DNA of 64,000 nucleotides from Sphagnum compactum. Lineage: Eukaryota; Bryophyta; Sphagnopsida; Sphagnales. Position 1 is the stretch's first letter; each line of letters starts with the position of its first letter. Below the pieces are notes generated by a model. That model was not told the origin of the DNA and made no database searches. It worked only from the letters and a program-made list of their open reading frames with translations. This document shows, in pieces, positions 1-12,414 of the stretch. The DNA lies in NCBI GenBank assembly GCA_965153455.1, contig OZ234497.1, positions 10,850,001 through 10,914,000 on the forward strand, in the 5' to 3' direction. A program made the position numbers and the translations under genes.

Positions 1-649
1 AATATTCCTTGTAACCAGGGTGAATTGCCTTTTCAAATGCATGCAACAAGCATATTAAAGTTTGGTGTGGCAAACATTGTCATTTTCTTGACTACATTAT
101 ATGAATAATCTTCCAATAATGATTATACAATTAAAATAGTGACCAAAATGTGTATATTGAACATGTGATTTTCTTTTGAAGTTGTTCAAACTTCGGCTTC
201 ATATGTTAATGTCAAAAGGTTTCACCCTTGTCCATTATGTTGGGTGTGTAAACTAACAAGTGGGTATATGACTGAATTATGTATGTTTATTACATAGTGA
301 TGGAAATCTATGTTCTTGTTTACACAAATGTCTTTTCACCTTTCTATTTTCTATGTGTAACTATTATGCCACATCATTCTCCTACCATGTATTTCACACA
401 ATCATAAACTTTATCAAAACCTTTGAAGATTAAAATTTTAATTCCCTTCACAATTTTATTCCATGAAACGTTACATTCATACAACAACTTATTCTCATCA
501 AATAAAGGTGTTTCCAAAGGTCACAAACACTCAATTATATACTAACCAAAAGAATACTAAACAATAAATTTTTGAAAGTCTACACATCATATGGTCCCCA
601 TGTGATTCAACATGCACATTAATGTAAAAAAAAAATTGACATAAAATTT
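1..649. other. AT-rich intergenic DNA
   Basis: I see no gene, RNA or recognisable repeat here. The sequence is AT-rich with many short poly-A/T runs and all reading frames are broken. Confidence 0.5.
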
Positions 650-1157
650 TCATAAAGCTTGCTTCTTTCCCCAATCACCCTTTCTTCTCGATACTACACT
701 AATGTAGGTTTCTAACTTACAATCTTTACATCCAATAAAGCCTTCAACCATAATCGTTATTGGAATTGGACCCAATTTTGGCTTTGCTTCACATGGGCCT
801 TTACTTTGTTGAAGACTACCACCTTCAATTTTGTCTATTGCATGCCTACCACATTTGAACATTGTGAGTATAGAAAATAGCCTACATAGTAATTTGTCAT
901 AAGCTCTTGGAAATGCCATGATGTCAAAAATTGTTGATTTGTGAGACCAAGTTCATGACCACTAACTATTCAACTTAGTCTTCCCAGTGGCCATTACCAA
1001 ATGTCGAAGGAATGACATTTGGTTTGTCCAAATGAAATTTCCCAATCATCACATGTTGGTCAAGTCCAAAGGACTCTAAGAGCATTTGAAACGCCCTTGA
1101 CAACCCAAAAACAAAGGGAGGAAAATCTTTATTCAATCCACCATAACTAGAAGGCAC
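650..1157 (-). pseudogene. Decayed coding remnant, unknown family
   Basis: Two minus-strand open stretches follow each other, 1157-975 and 919-650, in different frames, as expected for one coding region broken by a frameshift and a stop near 920-975. The first contains FPPFVFGLSRAFQ and KPNVIPSTFGNGHWED; the second contains LFSILTMFKCGRHAID and a CKDC pair. Both have the look of real protein rather than random AT-rich translation, and the intergenic repeat setting suggests a transposon-derived gene. I do not recognise the family. No intact start or splice structure was found. Confidence 0.35.
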
Positions 1158-2900
1158 AAATTGTTTCTAGGAGCTCAAGGCGTCAAATGACAATCACTAT
1201 AACTGAATAAGAAATCTCTTCAATAACATCTCTCCCACTTCCACTACTTTACACCCCTTTCATTTGATTAAACATTCATGATCCAAATTGACTATGTTGA
1301 AGAGGGAAATGTTAGTGCATGAACAATGAGCTATAAACAATGAACATTGAACCAAATATTCAAAATCAAAAGCAATAATATAAGGTTGTACAAGGATGAA
1401 TGGTGGATGAATGATGGATGAAACATTAATGAAAGATATCTTGGGTTTCTTTTTTCCCTTTTGGTCCTTTTAGGAATTTTTTTTTTCAATGATAAAACAT
1501 GATGTTATCAATACATAAAACATTTTAAAAATTCAAAAAAGATTATACAAAAAAACATGTTGAAAATCCAAAACATTCAACAAAGGGATGAAAGCACATT
1601 ATGGGTGAGCCACTTTTTACCCCAAAAAATGATGTATAACAAGTATAATAGGTGTGTAGTAACCTAAAATCTTGGTGGCATTTTTTGGAAACCTTAAACA
1701 TAAGAAAAAGAACTTTAGAATGTGCAAGACAAGATTTTGGAACACAAAGTCATTTTGAATCAAAATTAAGCTTGATCCAATGGTTAGATGAAAAGATTTG
1801 GATAAAAACAATTTACATCTTTTCAACAACCATAAGGCCTCATGTTTGTGGTTCATGACACATTACCAAACCAGAAAAATGAAAAAATAATATAATGCAC
1901 ATTTATAAAAAAATTTAAAATTTCTTAAGGTAATGGTCTTTTCCCAGAAATAAGAGTTCATTATGCATTTATTGCTTAAGAAGTGGAAAAAAACACATTT
2001 TTTGAATGGATTTTCCATCAAAATTTGTAAACTTTTAAATGGTCCTAAATTTAGTTGATGTGCATCAATATCACTCACACCAAAACATTCATTACAAAAC
2101 TCCACCCATAACCTTAGTTTTGACGTATATTTGCAATTTTTCATACTTTGTGACGAGTATTTTTTCGACACAAATATATTTCATATGTTCAAGTTTGTAA
2201 ATTTTTGTTCGACTTTATTTTAATAAATTAGTTTAAGTCTAAAGTTAATGCAATATACTTGAAATGAACAAAAAAATCCAAAATGTGATGTCCACATGTA
2301 CCCAAAAAAATCAAATGCATGATTTCTATTTTTGTGACTACAATTTTTGGGGGCGTAGTGTGCTTCACCCAAAGTTGAAATCAAGAATATGGACATAAGA
2401 AAGCAAAGGATGAACTTCATGTTTCTAATAAAATGAAATGATATCATCAAACACCATATAGTGGATGAATAATCACCATCTACTCTATTGGTCCTCTTCC
2501 ATATGGAACCTATCACATGATTCAAAAGCCTTTAAATTAAAAAAAACCTTAACAACATGCAAAAATATCTTTTTTTTTCTAAAGGATATGGTATTGATAG
2601 GAGTCATTTGAAAATCTAGCTCAATTGATTGCGTAGCCTCCTCAACCCATGGTGGGAGGTATGGAAAAGGTGGTGGATGTGAGGCGACTTTCTGTCCCTC
2701 TACTCCCGGTTCTACAAGGTGACTATGCTTGGAAGCACAAAAGCTATTGGTGAAGGAAAGATGCAAGTGTAATTCTATATGTTAAATTGCGTTTGTAATT
2801 GAAATTAAGTAGCCTGCCTCCTATGCATCATTCACGATTAGGATTAATAGATATATTTTTTCCAAGCTCACACGTTACACATTCTAGGACTTTATGTCAA
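1158..2900. other. AT-rich intergenic DNA, no gene seen
   Basis: Short overlapping open frames on both strands are low-complexity translations (Phe, Lys, Asn, Ile rich) and look like chance. I see no domain, splice structure or repeat I can name. Confidence 0.45.
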
Positions 2901-2904
2901 ATTG

Positions 2905-3720
2905 TCATTCATTTAAACCAATGTTTAAAGACTCAACACCATGTCCAACATAGCTGCAGACCATCAGTCGCTTAAAACATCATTTCCAACACATACATTA
3001 TTCAAATCTAGCTTTCCTTAGCTCATTGAAAAGCTCACTACAAGGCGCACCTTCCTACCAAATCTCAAGATGTGCAGCTAAATCAGTGAGCAGTTATACC
3101 ACCAAACCCGAGAGGGTTTTGCGAAGGTAGTTGTTCAACTTGACTGCAGACCTCTAGTCACTCAGAATATTGTTTCTAACACATACGGTATCCAAATCTA
3201 ACTTGCCTTAGCTCATTGGAAATCTAACTTGCCTTAGCTCATTGGAAAGCTAACTACAAAGCGCACGTTCCTACCAAATCTTAAGATCTGCAGCTAAACC
3301 AGTGAGGAGTTATATCACCAAACCCGAGAGGGTTTTGCGAAGGCAGTTATTCAACTTGATTGCAAACCTCTAGTCACTCAGGATATTATTTCTAACACAT
3401 ACGGTATCCAAATCCGGCTTGCCTTAGCTCATTGCAAAGTTAATTACAAGGCGCACGTTCCTACCAAATCTCAAGATCTACAACTAAACCAGTGAGGAGT
3501 TATACCACCAAACCCGAGAGGGTTTTGCGAAGGCAGTTGTTCAACTTGACTGCAGACCTTTAGTCACTCAGAATATTGTTTCTAACACATACGGTATCCA
3601 AATCCGGCTTGCCTTAGCTCATTGGAAAGCTAACTACAAGGCGCACCTTCTTACCAAATCTCAAGATCTGCAGCTGAGCCAGCAAGAAGTTATGCTATGA
3701 AACCCGAGGGGGTTTGTGAG
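2905..3720. repeat. Tandem array, about 190-bp period, four units
   Basis: The phrase AAACCCGAGAGGGTTTTGCG or a variant recurs at about 3103, 3320, 3510 and 3700. The same flanking blocks lie between copies (a cagttgttcaacttgactgc block, an acacatacggtatccaaatc block and a cttgccttagctcattggaa block). The first interval is longer (217 bp) because a cttgccttagctcattggaa segment is itself duplicated at about 3200-3246. The first and last units are the most diverged. The array ends about 570 bp upstream of the orphan ORF at 4286. Confidence 0.85.
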
Positions 3721-3969
3721 ATTTCTCTAAAGTTCGAATCTTCCAACACTATCACTACCTACCCCCATTCCTTCAAAACTATTACAAGATTTTCGTTCTA
3801 CTTCCCTTCCTTATCCCCTCTACTAAGACTAATCATTCTCCTCCTCTTTATGAAGCTTGTAGAAACAAGTATTCAAGATTGAATGAAAATTATCTCCGAG
3901 GCAAAGAGAAAGACCTCAATGATCTGAGTCCGCCTTTTGTAGAGAAAGAGAAGGGAGGTGAGTAGATTC

Positions 3970-4045
3970 AAAGCTTGGTGGCCAATAGAAGTTCCATGAT
4001 TGGTGGCCAATGGAAGGTTCCATGCTTGGTGGCCAATGGAAGGTA
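3970..4045. repeat. Three copies of a ~24-bp ggtggccaat repeat
   Basis: The block ttggtggccaatggaagg, with small changes, occurs three times in succession, separated by ttccatg-type spacers. It lies between the 190-bp array and the TATA-like site upstream of the orphan ORF. Confidence 0.75.
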
Positions 4046-4184
4046 AAGGAGAAACACCTTTTCACCTCTTCCATTTCCCCCCCAACAACCTTACATAAAC
4101 CTTCAATTTTTTGCGTCGACCTCACGATTTTACTTTACCATGGCCTTAAGCTGTTATTCACGCCTTCCTTTCCTTTTCTTCGAT

Positions 4185-4194
4185 CTATAAATTA
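4185..4194 (+). promoter_or_regulatory. TATA-like box upstream of orphan ORF
   Basis: CTATAAATTA lies about 100 bp upstream of the ATG at 4286 and is preceded by a pyrimidine-rich stretch. The spacing would suit a core promoter with a short 5' UTR. In AT-rich DNA a TATA match alone is weak evidence. Confidence 0.4.
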
Positions 4195-4285
4195 CGACTA
4201 TGCACCTCAATGTATCAAGTCCTTCGCACCTTCATTGTTGATTTGATTTGGTTGAAGATTTGACCTTTTTTCTCTCCTTGAAATT

Positions 4286-4708
4286 ATGGCGTCACGCACG
4301 GGCACATCTTACGGGCCGCAAGCCGCACAAGCGAATAAAGAACCGCCTCTGGATTCATCTCTAGATCTTACCTTGACACAGCATCCTCGTGATGAAGAAC
4401 CCGAACCTCGAGAGGTGCGTGCTCGTCTTGAAGTTGAACCCCTTCGAGCGTGGTACTATCATATTTCTCCGAACTCTCGCACCTTGGTGATCTTGCTACA
4501 AGTCGACCCCGCTTTTGGTGACGAACCCGAGACCGTTTGTGAAAGTTGTTACGAAACTGAAAATACTTCTATCTTCGCATGGTTTTCAGTTCCCGGCGTT
4601 GGACACTATTGTTGGTTGCGCGGTCCGATTCGTCGACTGTCTCCTAATAGCAAGGCAAACTATTTAGTTCGCACCATCCGACGCATCTTAGATTTCCTGC
4701 AGTTGTGA
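4286..4708 (+). CDS. Orphan 140-aa hypothetical protein
   Basis: This ATG-initiated ORF of 140 codons is clearly more GC-rich than its surroundings and uses Arg, Pro and Glu codons that are rare in flanking chance ORFs. The product is hydrophilic, with an acidic/proline-rich N-terminal third (DEEPEPREVRARLEVEPL), then WYYHISPNS, a CESCYETE pair of cysteines, FAWFSVPGVGHYCWLRG and a basic tail. There is no signal peptide or membrane segment. A TATA-like box lies about 100 bp upstream and AATAAA starts 70 bp after the stop, so it resembles a single-exon transcription unit. I do not recognise the family. It could be an orphan gene or a small transposon-encoded protein. Confidence 0.5.
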   Translation: MASRTGTSYGPQAAQANKEPPLDSSLDLTLTQHPRDEEPEPREVRARLEVEPLRAWYYHISPNSRTLVILLQVDPAFGDEPETVCESCYETENTSIFAWFSVPGVGHYCWLRGPIRRLSPNSKANYLVRTIRRILDFLQL

Positions 4709-4778
4709 ACTATCACTATGGCATAGCCCAGAATTTCAAATGTACTTGCAGCTCTTCGCTGAGCTTAACCTTATTCTA

Positions 4779-4784
4779 AATAAA
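4779..4784 (+). terminator. Candidate polyadenylation signal AATAAA
   Basis: AATAAA lies 70 bases downstream of the stop of the 140-aa ORF and is followed by T-rich sequence, a reasonable position for its 3' end. The motif is common in AT-rich DNA. Confidence 0.4.
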
Positions 4785-7270
4785 TGTTTCAGTTATCGTT
4801 AAATTTTTGTTGCCACTGGCACACTATCATACTATCTATTTAGTCGTTGAGTTGCCTAGAATTAACCTTATGTTCAACGGCTTGAAGATTGTTCTATCTC
4901 TATTAGACCTTTCATTAACACCCCTTCAATTGTTTCGAGAATTTGTAATAGGCTTGCTACTCCCTAAATTCCATAACAAGACTCATGTTGTGTTGAACAC
5001 CGCTAATTTTGGTGTCTACTTCTACCCCCAACCCTCTAGAGATTTCTCACCCCTAACTATGCAACAGAGTTTTTTTGAAACTATGGTTATAAGCCTTCGT
5101 TGAAGAAAAGAACTAATCCAACTCCTTATTCAGCAATAACGCATTTCATTAAAGAAAACAAACTCCCTATGCACCAAGCGCATTCAACATTCCCTATGAA
5201 GTCGCTAAAAACCCTTAATAACCTTACCCCACTCAAATAACCTTGATGCAATTCTTAAAAATTGAGATTACCGCACATGGTTGTGTCGGTATGGCTCATA
5301 GTGGGCTCCTTGGTATGTTGTCAATGATGGATTTCAACCATGGGCAAAGAACATGTCCAACAAAGAACATTTCACAAATCATACAAAGATAAAAGTGAAG
5401 AATATTACAAATGCAATATTGAATTATAAAATGTAAAGGCTTCCACTTATGTATTATGACGTTGATGGAAGTTGGAACTTGTGAATTTTGCTAATGGATC
5501 ATCGTTGTCATCATCTCCATCAACAGATCATGCACTTCTGTAGGCATGGGTTGCTTGGACTTTTGTAATGCGGAGAGACGTTGTTGGCAAAGTCCACATC
5601 ACCTTCCAAACCAAAAACATGTTGCCCATACTCCATACCAACAAAAAAAAATTAAACCTAGAAAAAAACAAGAAAAAAAGAAATCGAATTTGAGAAGATA
5701 CAATGATATTTGCATGTATGTGGTTATGAACTGAGGTTATGAAATAAGGTCAAGAGTCATACATGTCCCCATAATAAGGTCAAGAACACATGAATTAAGT
5801 GGTGAACAAATCTCTAATCTTAATGACTTCCATGAAAGCAGAAATATGATATCATGTTCATGCCATTGATGCACCCCCACACTCTTTGAAAGACTCAAAT
5901 GCAAATTTGAAAGTGAAAATAGTGGAAGAAGAAAGAGTTGAAGTACGCTGTTTAGTTCGCAACACTTCGGGGGTAGAAGGGCGTGTTGGAGCTCCAAAAT
6001 GGGGACTAGGACGAGTGACAAGCGGGTCAATTATTCACTCGGACCTGCACAAACCAAACAACAAGTTGATTAGTGTGTGGTTGGAACACTTTTGGTGCAC
6101 GAATGAACCATGGGCATACATGGACTCATAAGACTCACCATGGCCCGGACTTGGTGGAAGTCACCACCTTCCCCCTTATCGTATTCTTTGTGATTAACCA
6201 TGCGGGCTGCATCCAAATGTCATTTTGTCCCAAGACTCTCAAATTGAGAGTCCTAAAATTCTCGAAATTAGGATTTCTGGCATTTTGGATGACCATAATT
6301 TCTTGTGTAGACCTCCGACTAAGGTGAAGTTTAAAGCAAAGTTGCAGCTCTAGTCAAGAGCTTTCCAAAGATATGTGGCACACCACCTACATGCATGTAT
6401 TTTAGGGCGATTCCCCACTTTTAGTGGGCAAGAGTCAAATTGACATTGTGACTCCCGACCTTTCTTTTGGCCATAACTTGTGTTTTAAGTACTCAAATGG
6501 ATCATGCGAGCCCATTTCAGACATCTAAATTTCAAGAGCTTTTCAATGACATAAAAAAATTAATCCAATGAATTTTGGCCCGTGAACTATTTCTTTGAAA
6601 ATTCAAGACTCCATAAGGATTCCAACTCCCAAAATGGGAGTCCACTTGGGAGTGTGTGGGTTCATTCCTTCACACTCCCAGGAGTGCAAATGTGACTCCT
6701 GGGTTGCATTTTCGACCCGCACTTTTCCATGCCTTTGCTTTGGTCACGAACCCAAGGCTAAGGTCGTGACAGCCATGCTTGAGATAAGGATTGTTTTGGA
6801 AGCATATGATCCTTGATGTTATTGTAGAGCACATCAATTTCATATGGGTCTACAAGCAAATCAATTCGTTTGCTTGTATCGAAAAATTTGAACTTTGATG
6901 TTTGTTCGACATAGACAAAAACATTGAACACCAAGCTCTGCAAAAGTCAAGTAACATATTAGATTCGAATATCACTTGAACAAAATGAAGCAAAATGAAA
7001 CATGTTATGATCACTTTGAGGTTAAAATTTATCATTTTTCTAGTTTCGATGTGTAATGGAATGGAATTGACATGATGAAATAATATTTATTTTTCAATTC
7101 AAACATAGAACTTCCTTTGGCATAAGCTCTCACTTGCCCCACCTAATTTGCATTTGCTCTTTGAATGAAGATTATGCATCCATTGTCTTTAAAGAAGGAA
7201 TCAGAAAGGCCAAATGTGTGATTCTAGTATTCAGGCTTGAAAACATTCCATTTTGGAATGTTTTGGGCAT
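4785..7270. other. Intergenic DNA, no supported gene
   Basis: The stretch 5880-6810 is less AT-rich than its neighbours and has phrases such as a 'tcaaattgagagtcctaaa' block and repeated 'gggagtc/actccca' words. It may be an old LTR or non-coding repeat, but I found no matching second copy in the window. Open frames here lack domain signatures. The rest is AT-rich without recognisable features. Confidence 0.4.
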
Positions 7271-8480
7271 CTAGCTAACCGATAATAGGGTTGCCATCAG
7301 GGCAATCACAAGTATGATGTTGACTGTGTGGCTTTGCTTCTTCCCATTGACAAGATTTGAATGCCCATTAAAGACCTACACATTGAAAAACTTACATTAA
7401 CATAACATCTAACAAGGAATGGCAATAAGGAATATTGTGAACATAAAGCCCATGTTGAGATTACCTTGGTAAAAAAAGAACATAATTCCTTTAAAAGTGG
7501 TGAAAGAATGCCTTTCTCCCAATTTGTATCATCAAACATCTTGATGAATGTACATGGATAACCTTCATATCAAAGGTGGATCTTCTATCATGGGATAAAA
7601 GTGGGAGAGCAACATATGGGTGATCTTGTGCTTGCATGCCAACATGAGGTATGGGTGGTGGTTGGCCCATATGCGGAAGGTTGATTGGTGAATGTGGAAC
7701 AAAAGTAATGGATCTTCTAAAGGCTTCAATGTTGACCTTAATGATTGTGTGAACAAATTTTTGGGTAACATGAGCCTTTTCATTTGGACCTAAAAATGGA
7801 AACCAAAATATAAGACAATAAGAAGAATATGGAAGAATAAGTAATGACACAAAATTATGAAGTAAAAAAAATGAAGGTAAAATATCATTTACATATGACA
7901 CTATCCATAAGTGTTTTGAGGCACCCTCTATTCCTGGTCTTAGCATTAACAACCCATGTAGTTGGACACACATGCCATGTTTCATCATTAGGGTGCACTT
8001 GATTAATGTAAGGCAACCAAGCCTCAAGTCGATGATTGCCATCCCACACATGGAAAAAATTACCCTTCAAGTGTGCAAGGGTTGGTTTTGTGCCCAAAAA
8101 TGCTTCAAACTTATCATTCACAGATCTCCATGTAGAGCTCCAAGACATCTCTTTATCAAGTGTGACATTTTCAATTTCACCATGAATGTTTTCTAAAGAA
8201 ATGCAAAAAACTAGAGAACATGGATGATACCCAACATAGAACTCCCTCCTCATGTTAGTTATGTCAATTTGTAAAGCAAGTTTAACAACTTACATTGGCA
8301 CCATTCTGCACAAAAGGATGTCCATGATCCCATCTTCAATGAGGAGGTTCTTAAAGAGAGTATGAACATTATCCACATTTTCACACTAGAAAACTTGTTG
8401 AACATCAAGAGTGGGTGAAAGGGTTTTAGATATGTCTTCCGTGAAGTTGAACATATCACAAGACAAAATTCCAAAACCAT
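7271..8480 (-). pseudogene. Broken multi-exon gene with DGNHR motif
   Basis: Minus-strand exons join in frame: about 8475-8294, 8248-7893, 7789-7465 and 7375-7271 (stop TAG). The splice from GTCATAT|GTAAAT to TTTTTAG|GTCC preserves the frame (SVI|CPNEKAHVTQ), as does AAG|GTAATC to TGTAG|GTC. The second exon carries FHVWDGNHRLEAWLPYI. DGNHR resembles the DGHHR motif of ParB/sulfiredoxin-fold proteins, but fold membership is only inferred. The frame is damaged by a TAG in exon 1 (near 8397) and a needed frameshift near 7560, and the putative first intron is only 45 nt, so the coding region may be continuous there. Likely a dead gene or a transposon-captured copy. Confidence 0.5.
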
Positions 8481-8789
8481 TTTATTTTGAAATAGGATCT
8501 AGAGGAATGTTTATATGGGGTGGCGATTGTCTAATATCCTACAAAAATGAAACAAACAAAACTAGAATTGAGGAGTCACACCCTATGTTTTGCAAATGCG
8601 AGGAAAAAACTAAATTAGATATAATTTTGCAAGTGATGAAATATGAACCACAAATAAAATGGAAAGCCAAAAGAAACAAATCAAATGAAATTTTGCTTGC
8701 AAAATTAGATAATGTCTTTGAAATGATACTCTAAGAAATTATGAAAAGTAATCTAAATCCAATTTTGCACACAATATGTGAAACTACAC

Positions 8790-9085
8790 AATATAGTTTT
8801 GCAAGTTTTATAAGCAAAACCACCATATTTGCAAAACTATTAGATCCAGTTTCGCTTGTGAAACCACTATGGGATTTAGTTTTGCAAGTGAAACACTAGG
8901 TCCATAGAATTTTCGGATTCAATTTCGTGAACAAAACATTAGGTCCACAAAACTTTCGAATCTAGTTTCGCAAACAAACATTAAATCCACAAAACCTCCA
9001 AATATGGTTTCACAAGCAAAACCACTAGCCTATCCATAGAACTTTCAAATATATCTAACTCATGAAACTAATTTCATTTGCAAAA
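8790..9085. repeat. Degenerate short tandem repeat
   Basis: Variants of 'ctagtttcgcaag-aaaaccactaggtccatagaactttcgaat' recur five or six times at roughly 50-60 bp spacing, with substantial drift between copies. No coding frame is preserved. Confidence 0.6.
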
Positions 9086-9420
9086 CCATAGTTGAAAAGA
9101 CATCATGGAAAGAAAGAAGAAGATTTTTTTTTTGTACCAATAGCTTTCGTTTCTACATGGCCAAACCACTTTTCAAAGCCATGTTTGATGTTTTCGGTTA
9201 TTTTGGAGTTGTGAAATACAATGCTTTCCAACAATTCCATCATTTCCTTGGGGTATCCAAAGCTCCACAACAATCTCAAGTAGGTAAAAATTTGTCAAGG
9301 AAGTGAGGCAACAAGAAGTTGGGAAGTGGGGGTTTACAACTTGAATAAGGATTAGGGCTAGAAAGGGAGAGGGAAAAAATCAATAGAAAGCAAAGTGGAT
9401 TTTATTGTTACATTTATGAT

Positions 9421-9485
9421 AAAGTGGCTTAGTGGTTAGCTTCTTTCTCTCCCCCAAAGAGGTCGTAAGTTCAAACCCATCTTAG
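9421..9485 (+). repeat. tRNA-like SINE head
   Basis: The segment holds an A-box-like TGGCTTAGTGGTTAGC (9425-9440) and a B-box-like AGTTCAAACCC (9468-9478) about 30 bp apart, the internal pol III promoter layout of tRNAs and tRNA-derived SINEs. No complete cloverleaf can be drawn, so this is not called as a functional tRNA. Confidence 0.45.
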
Positions 9486-9559
9486 AAAAATCCGAAGGCA
9501 TGTAGGATGGGGCAAAGGGCAAAAGTTAAGGCCAAGGCTTAAGGAACTTCTGAATCTAG

Positions 9560-10240
9560 TTTTGCAAATAAAAATTCTTCCATTTTGGCATTCTTGTTTA
9601 AAAAATTATAATGGTCCTTGTGCCTACATGATATGTCTACAATATAAAGCAAAACTCAACCCAAATTTGAAATCTCATTTTTTATTTCATTTCATCCATT
9701 TCAACATTCTTGTCATTAAAATAATTATGGTCCTTTTGCTACATAATATGTCTACAATATAAAGCAAAATTCAACCCAAATCTAAAATCTGATTTTTTAC
9801 TTCATTTCATCCATTTTGGCATTCTTGTTTTTAAAATCATAATGGTCATTCTCCTTACATAATACATGTACAATATAAAAGCAAAATGCAACCCATATCT
9901 GAAATTTGATTTTTTATTTCATTTCATCCACTTTGGGATTCTTGTCTTTAAACTTATAATGGTCCTTATGCTTATGTAATATGTGTACAATATATAACAA
10001 AATTCAACCCAAATCTGAGAATTTATTTTTTACTTCATTTCATTTTTTTCTATTTAGCAACCTTCATGATCCATGGCTATCTGATATATATGCAATTTAA
10101 AACAAAATACAATCCACATTTGAAATCTAATCTTATATGGATTTTTTTCGCATTTGGGCATTCTTGTCATTATAGTCATAATGGTCCATGATTATATAAC
10201 ATATACATAATCGAAAAAAATAAGAAGGATTTAATGGCCA
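9560..10240. repeat. Tandem array, about 117-bp period
   Basis: The phrase 'ttggcattcttgtttttaaa' followed by 'ataatggtcctt', 'catatgtctacaatataaag' and 'caacccaaatctgaaatctg' recurs with its centre at about 9610, 9727, 9843 and 9960, then in two more diverged units to about 10240. Units are AT-rich and non-coding. The first unit follows directly after the tRNA-like segment's downstream sequence. Confidence 0.8.
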
Positions 10241-10249
10241 AAATTATTT

Positions 10250-12400
10250 CACAAATTGAAACCATTCATTAATTATGCATGGGCACAAATTATTTGAAAA
10301 AATGCCACTTTGTAATACCTATGAAACAAACTTTAGAAATTTTGTTTTATATTTCCACAAAAATGCCAATGACCCATTTGAAACTTTTTTTTTTAATGAG
10401 TGGATATATAGGATTCTTAATTCATTCAATAATACAAAAGATATTTAGACATTGTCAAAAGGACAGCTATAATTTCTTGGTGGAACTTTGCAGTTAATAC
10501 TCACGCATACATTGTTGGATTAGGGTTTGAAATCATTAATTTGCTGAAACTGATAAATATATAACAACCTCTTAAATGAAATCTAGAGCTTCTACTTTCT
10601 TTCACATTAATGTGCAAATCATGAATCTTGTTCGTTTGTCAATTAAACATGGCCACAATCCTAACGTCTTGAATGTTTTTTCCAAAATCCATTATTTGGC
10701 ATTTTTTTTCAACAACCCAAGTTCCAAAACTCATAATTCTAAATCTTTAATATCAAAATGGTTTCCTAGTACACCATTTTGTAATTTTAAACTTCATTAA
10801 TTCAGAAAAAGTTGTTAATTAATGATGTTTAAACAAAGGGTTTCAATTTATGATTTTTTTTTTCCATCACCTAATTCTAATGGTGTTATATGTATCTAGT
10901 AGATGCATTCATGTGTGGATCAATTCATGGTGGGTGGATAAGTGTTTTGTAGATTTATTTTAGGTGTGGATAAGTGTTTTGCAAATTTCTTTTAAGTGTG
11001 GGGATCGGTGTTGTGTAGATTTCTTTTGTGTGTGTAGATCAATGTTCACATTTTATTTGTTTTTGTTGGTCAATACTTCTTCCATCAATCTCACTCTTTC
11101 ATAATTTTTTCTACTCCATGTGACTAAACACCATGGATGTTGAAATCTTCCCTACAAATGGGTTAGTTCCATTGGTTTTATGTGTGAAAGATGCAACAAT
11201 TGTTGTCCATGACTTGACCCTCTCAACCAAGTTCAAATTTCATATTAGCTCCATTCTCCTTGAAAAAATAGTTTTGAATTATATCAGGGAAGTAACATGG
11301 GCCATTTTGCAAGAGCCCATTGAGAATTCTACAAGAAGAGAGTGGCGCCTTTCACCAAGAAGGTACCAAGTTATTGGAAAAGAAAAACAATCCTTAGCCC
11401 CAATTGGATGCATCAAAATTTGCCAATGTCAAAATAAAACCAATGATCCTTAAGTTGAGTGTTTCTACAAATGAAGATGTATAAGAGGTTTCAAATTTCG
11501 ATTTGACATTATCAATGTCACATCAAACTCCATAAATGTTTGACACTAACATTAAAAAGATTTCAAATGTTGTTGAGTGTTTAAAATAATTGGCACTTGC
11601 AAATTTTCTTAAATGCAAATTGCAACATCTGAACTATGATGTCATCTCCAAGATGACAATGCAATATCTACCTTCCAAGTTTGATGGAAATGTCATGTTT
11701 GAATTGCCATTAGTCAACAAAACATTTTGGTGGCTTGGCAGGTCTAATGCAAGGCATGTATAAGAAACACAACATTCACCCTCAAAGTGTAAAGTAAAGA
11801 ATACAAACATCAAAAAATGGTGATGGTTATCATGTGTTGGCCATGTGTCTTACCAAAACTTGAAATGTGATTATTACATTAGGAACAATGTCTACAATGA
11901 AATTGATTGGGAGGGAGTTGTAGAAAATCCATAGAACAACATGTTGCCAATTAAACCTTTGTTTGCAAACACTCTAAGTTTGCACCAATTTGCATTTCAA
12001 GGTGTTTTGCTAGAATGTATTTTGTCTTGCATCGTTCCAAAACCATGACATGAGCTTACATCCATCTAGGACCCATAACATCCAATTGTTATATGCCCTT
12101 CAAGAGAGAATAAGGATATGGCACATGATCTAATAAGGCAAAAATATGAGAAGACACCGACTACCACCCCTTTGGCCATTGCCATGTCGGTCAATAAGGT
12201 ATTTTTGGGGCCTAAGCTTATTAGGCTTGGTGATGGATCATAACCCAAGTTGCAAGGGGAGGATTTTGATTTATTATTGGAAGAGTTCTCCCCTTTGAGC
12301 TCTCCAAACATTCAAAACCAAGTGAACATTCTTAAGTTTGGTAATAGTGTCAAAGGTTCCATTGATCAAATCTTAGAACTCAAAAGGCGGTGTTGTTATG
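10250..12400. other. AT-rich intergenic DNA, no gene seen
   Basis: Only short open frames without recognisable domains occur. Words around 11640-12060 read partly like decayed coding sequence but could not be assigned. The following transposase remnant may extend upstream into this stretch. Confidence 0.4.
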
Positions 12401-12414
12401 ATTAGATCTAAGAT

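Noticed and set aside
1617-2766. Several overlapping 60-100-codon ORFs on both strands
   Set aside because: Low-complexity, Phe/Lys/Asn-rich, without start context, splice support or motifs.
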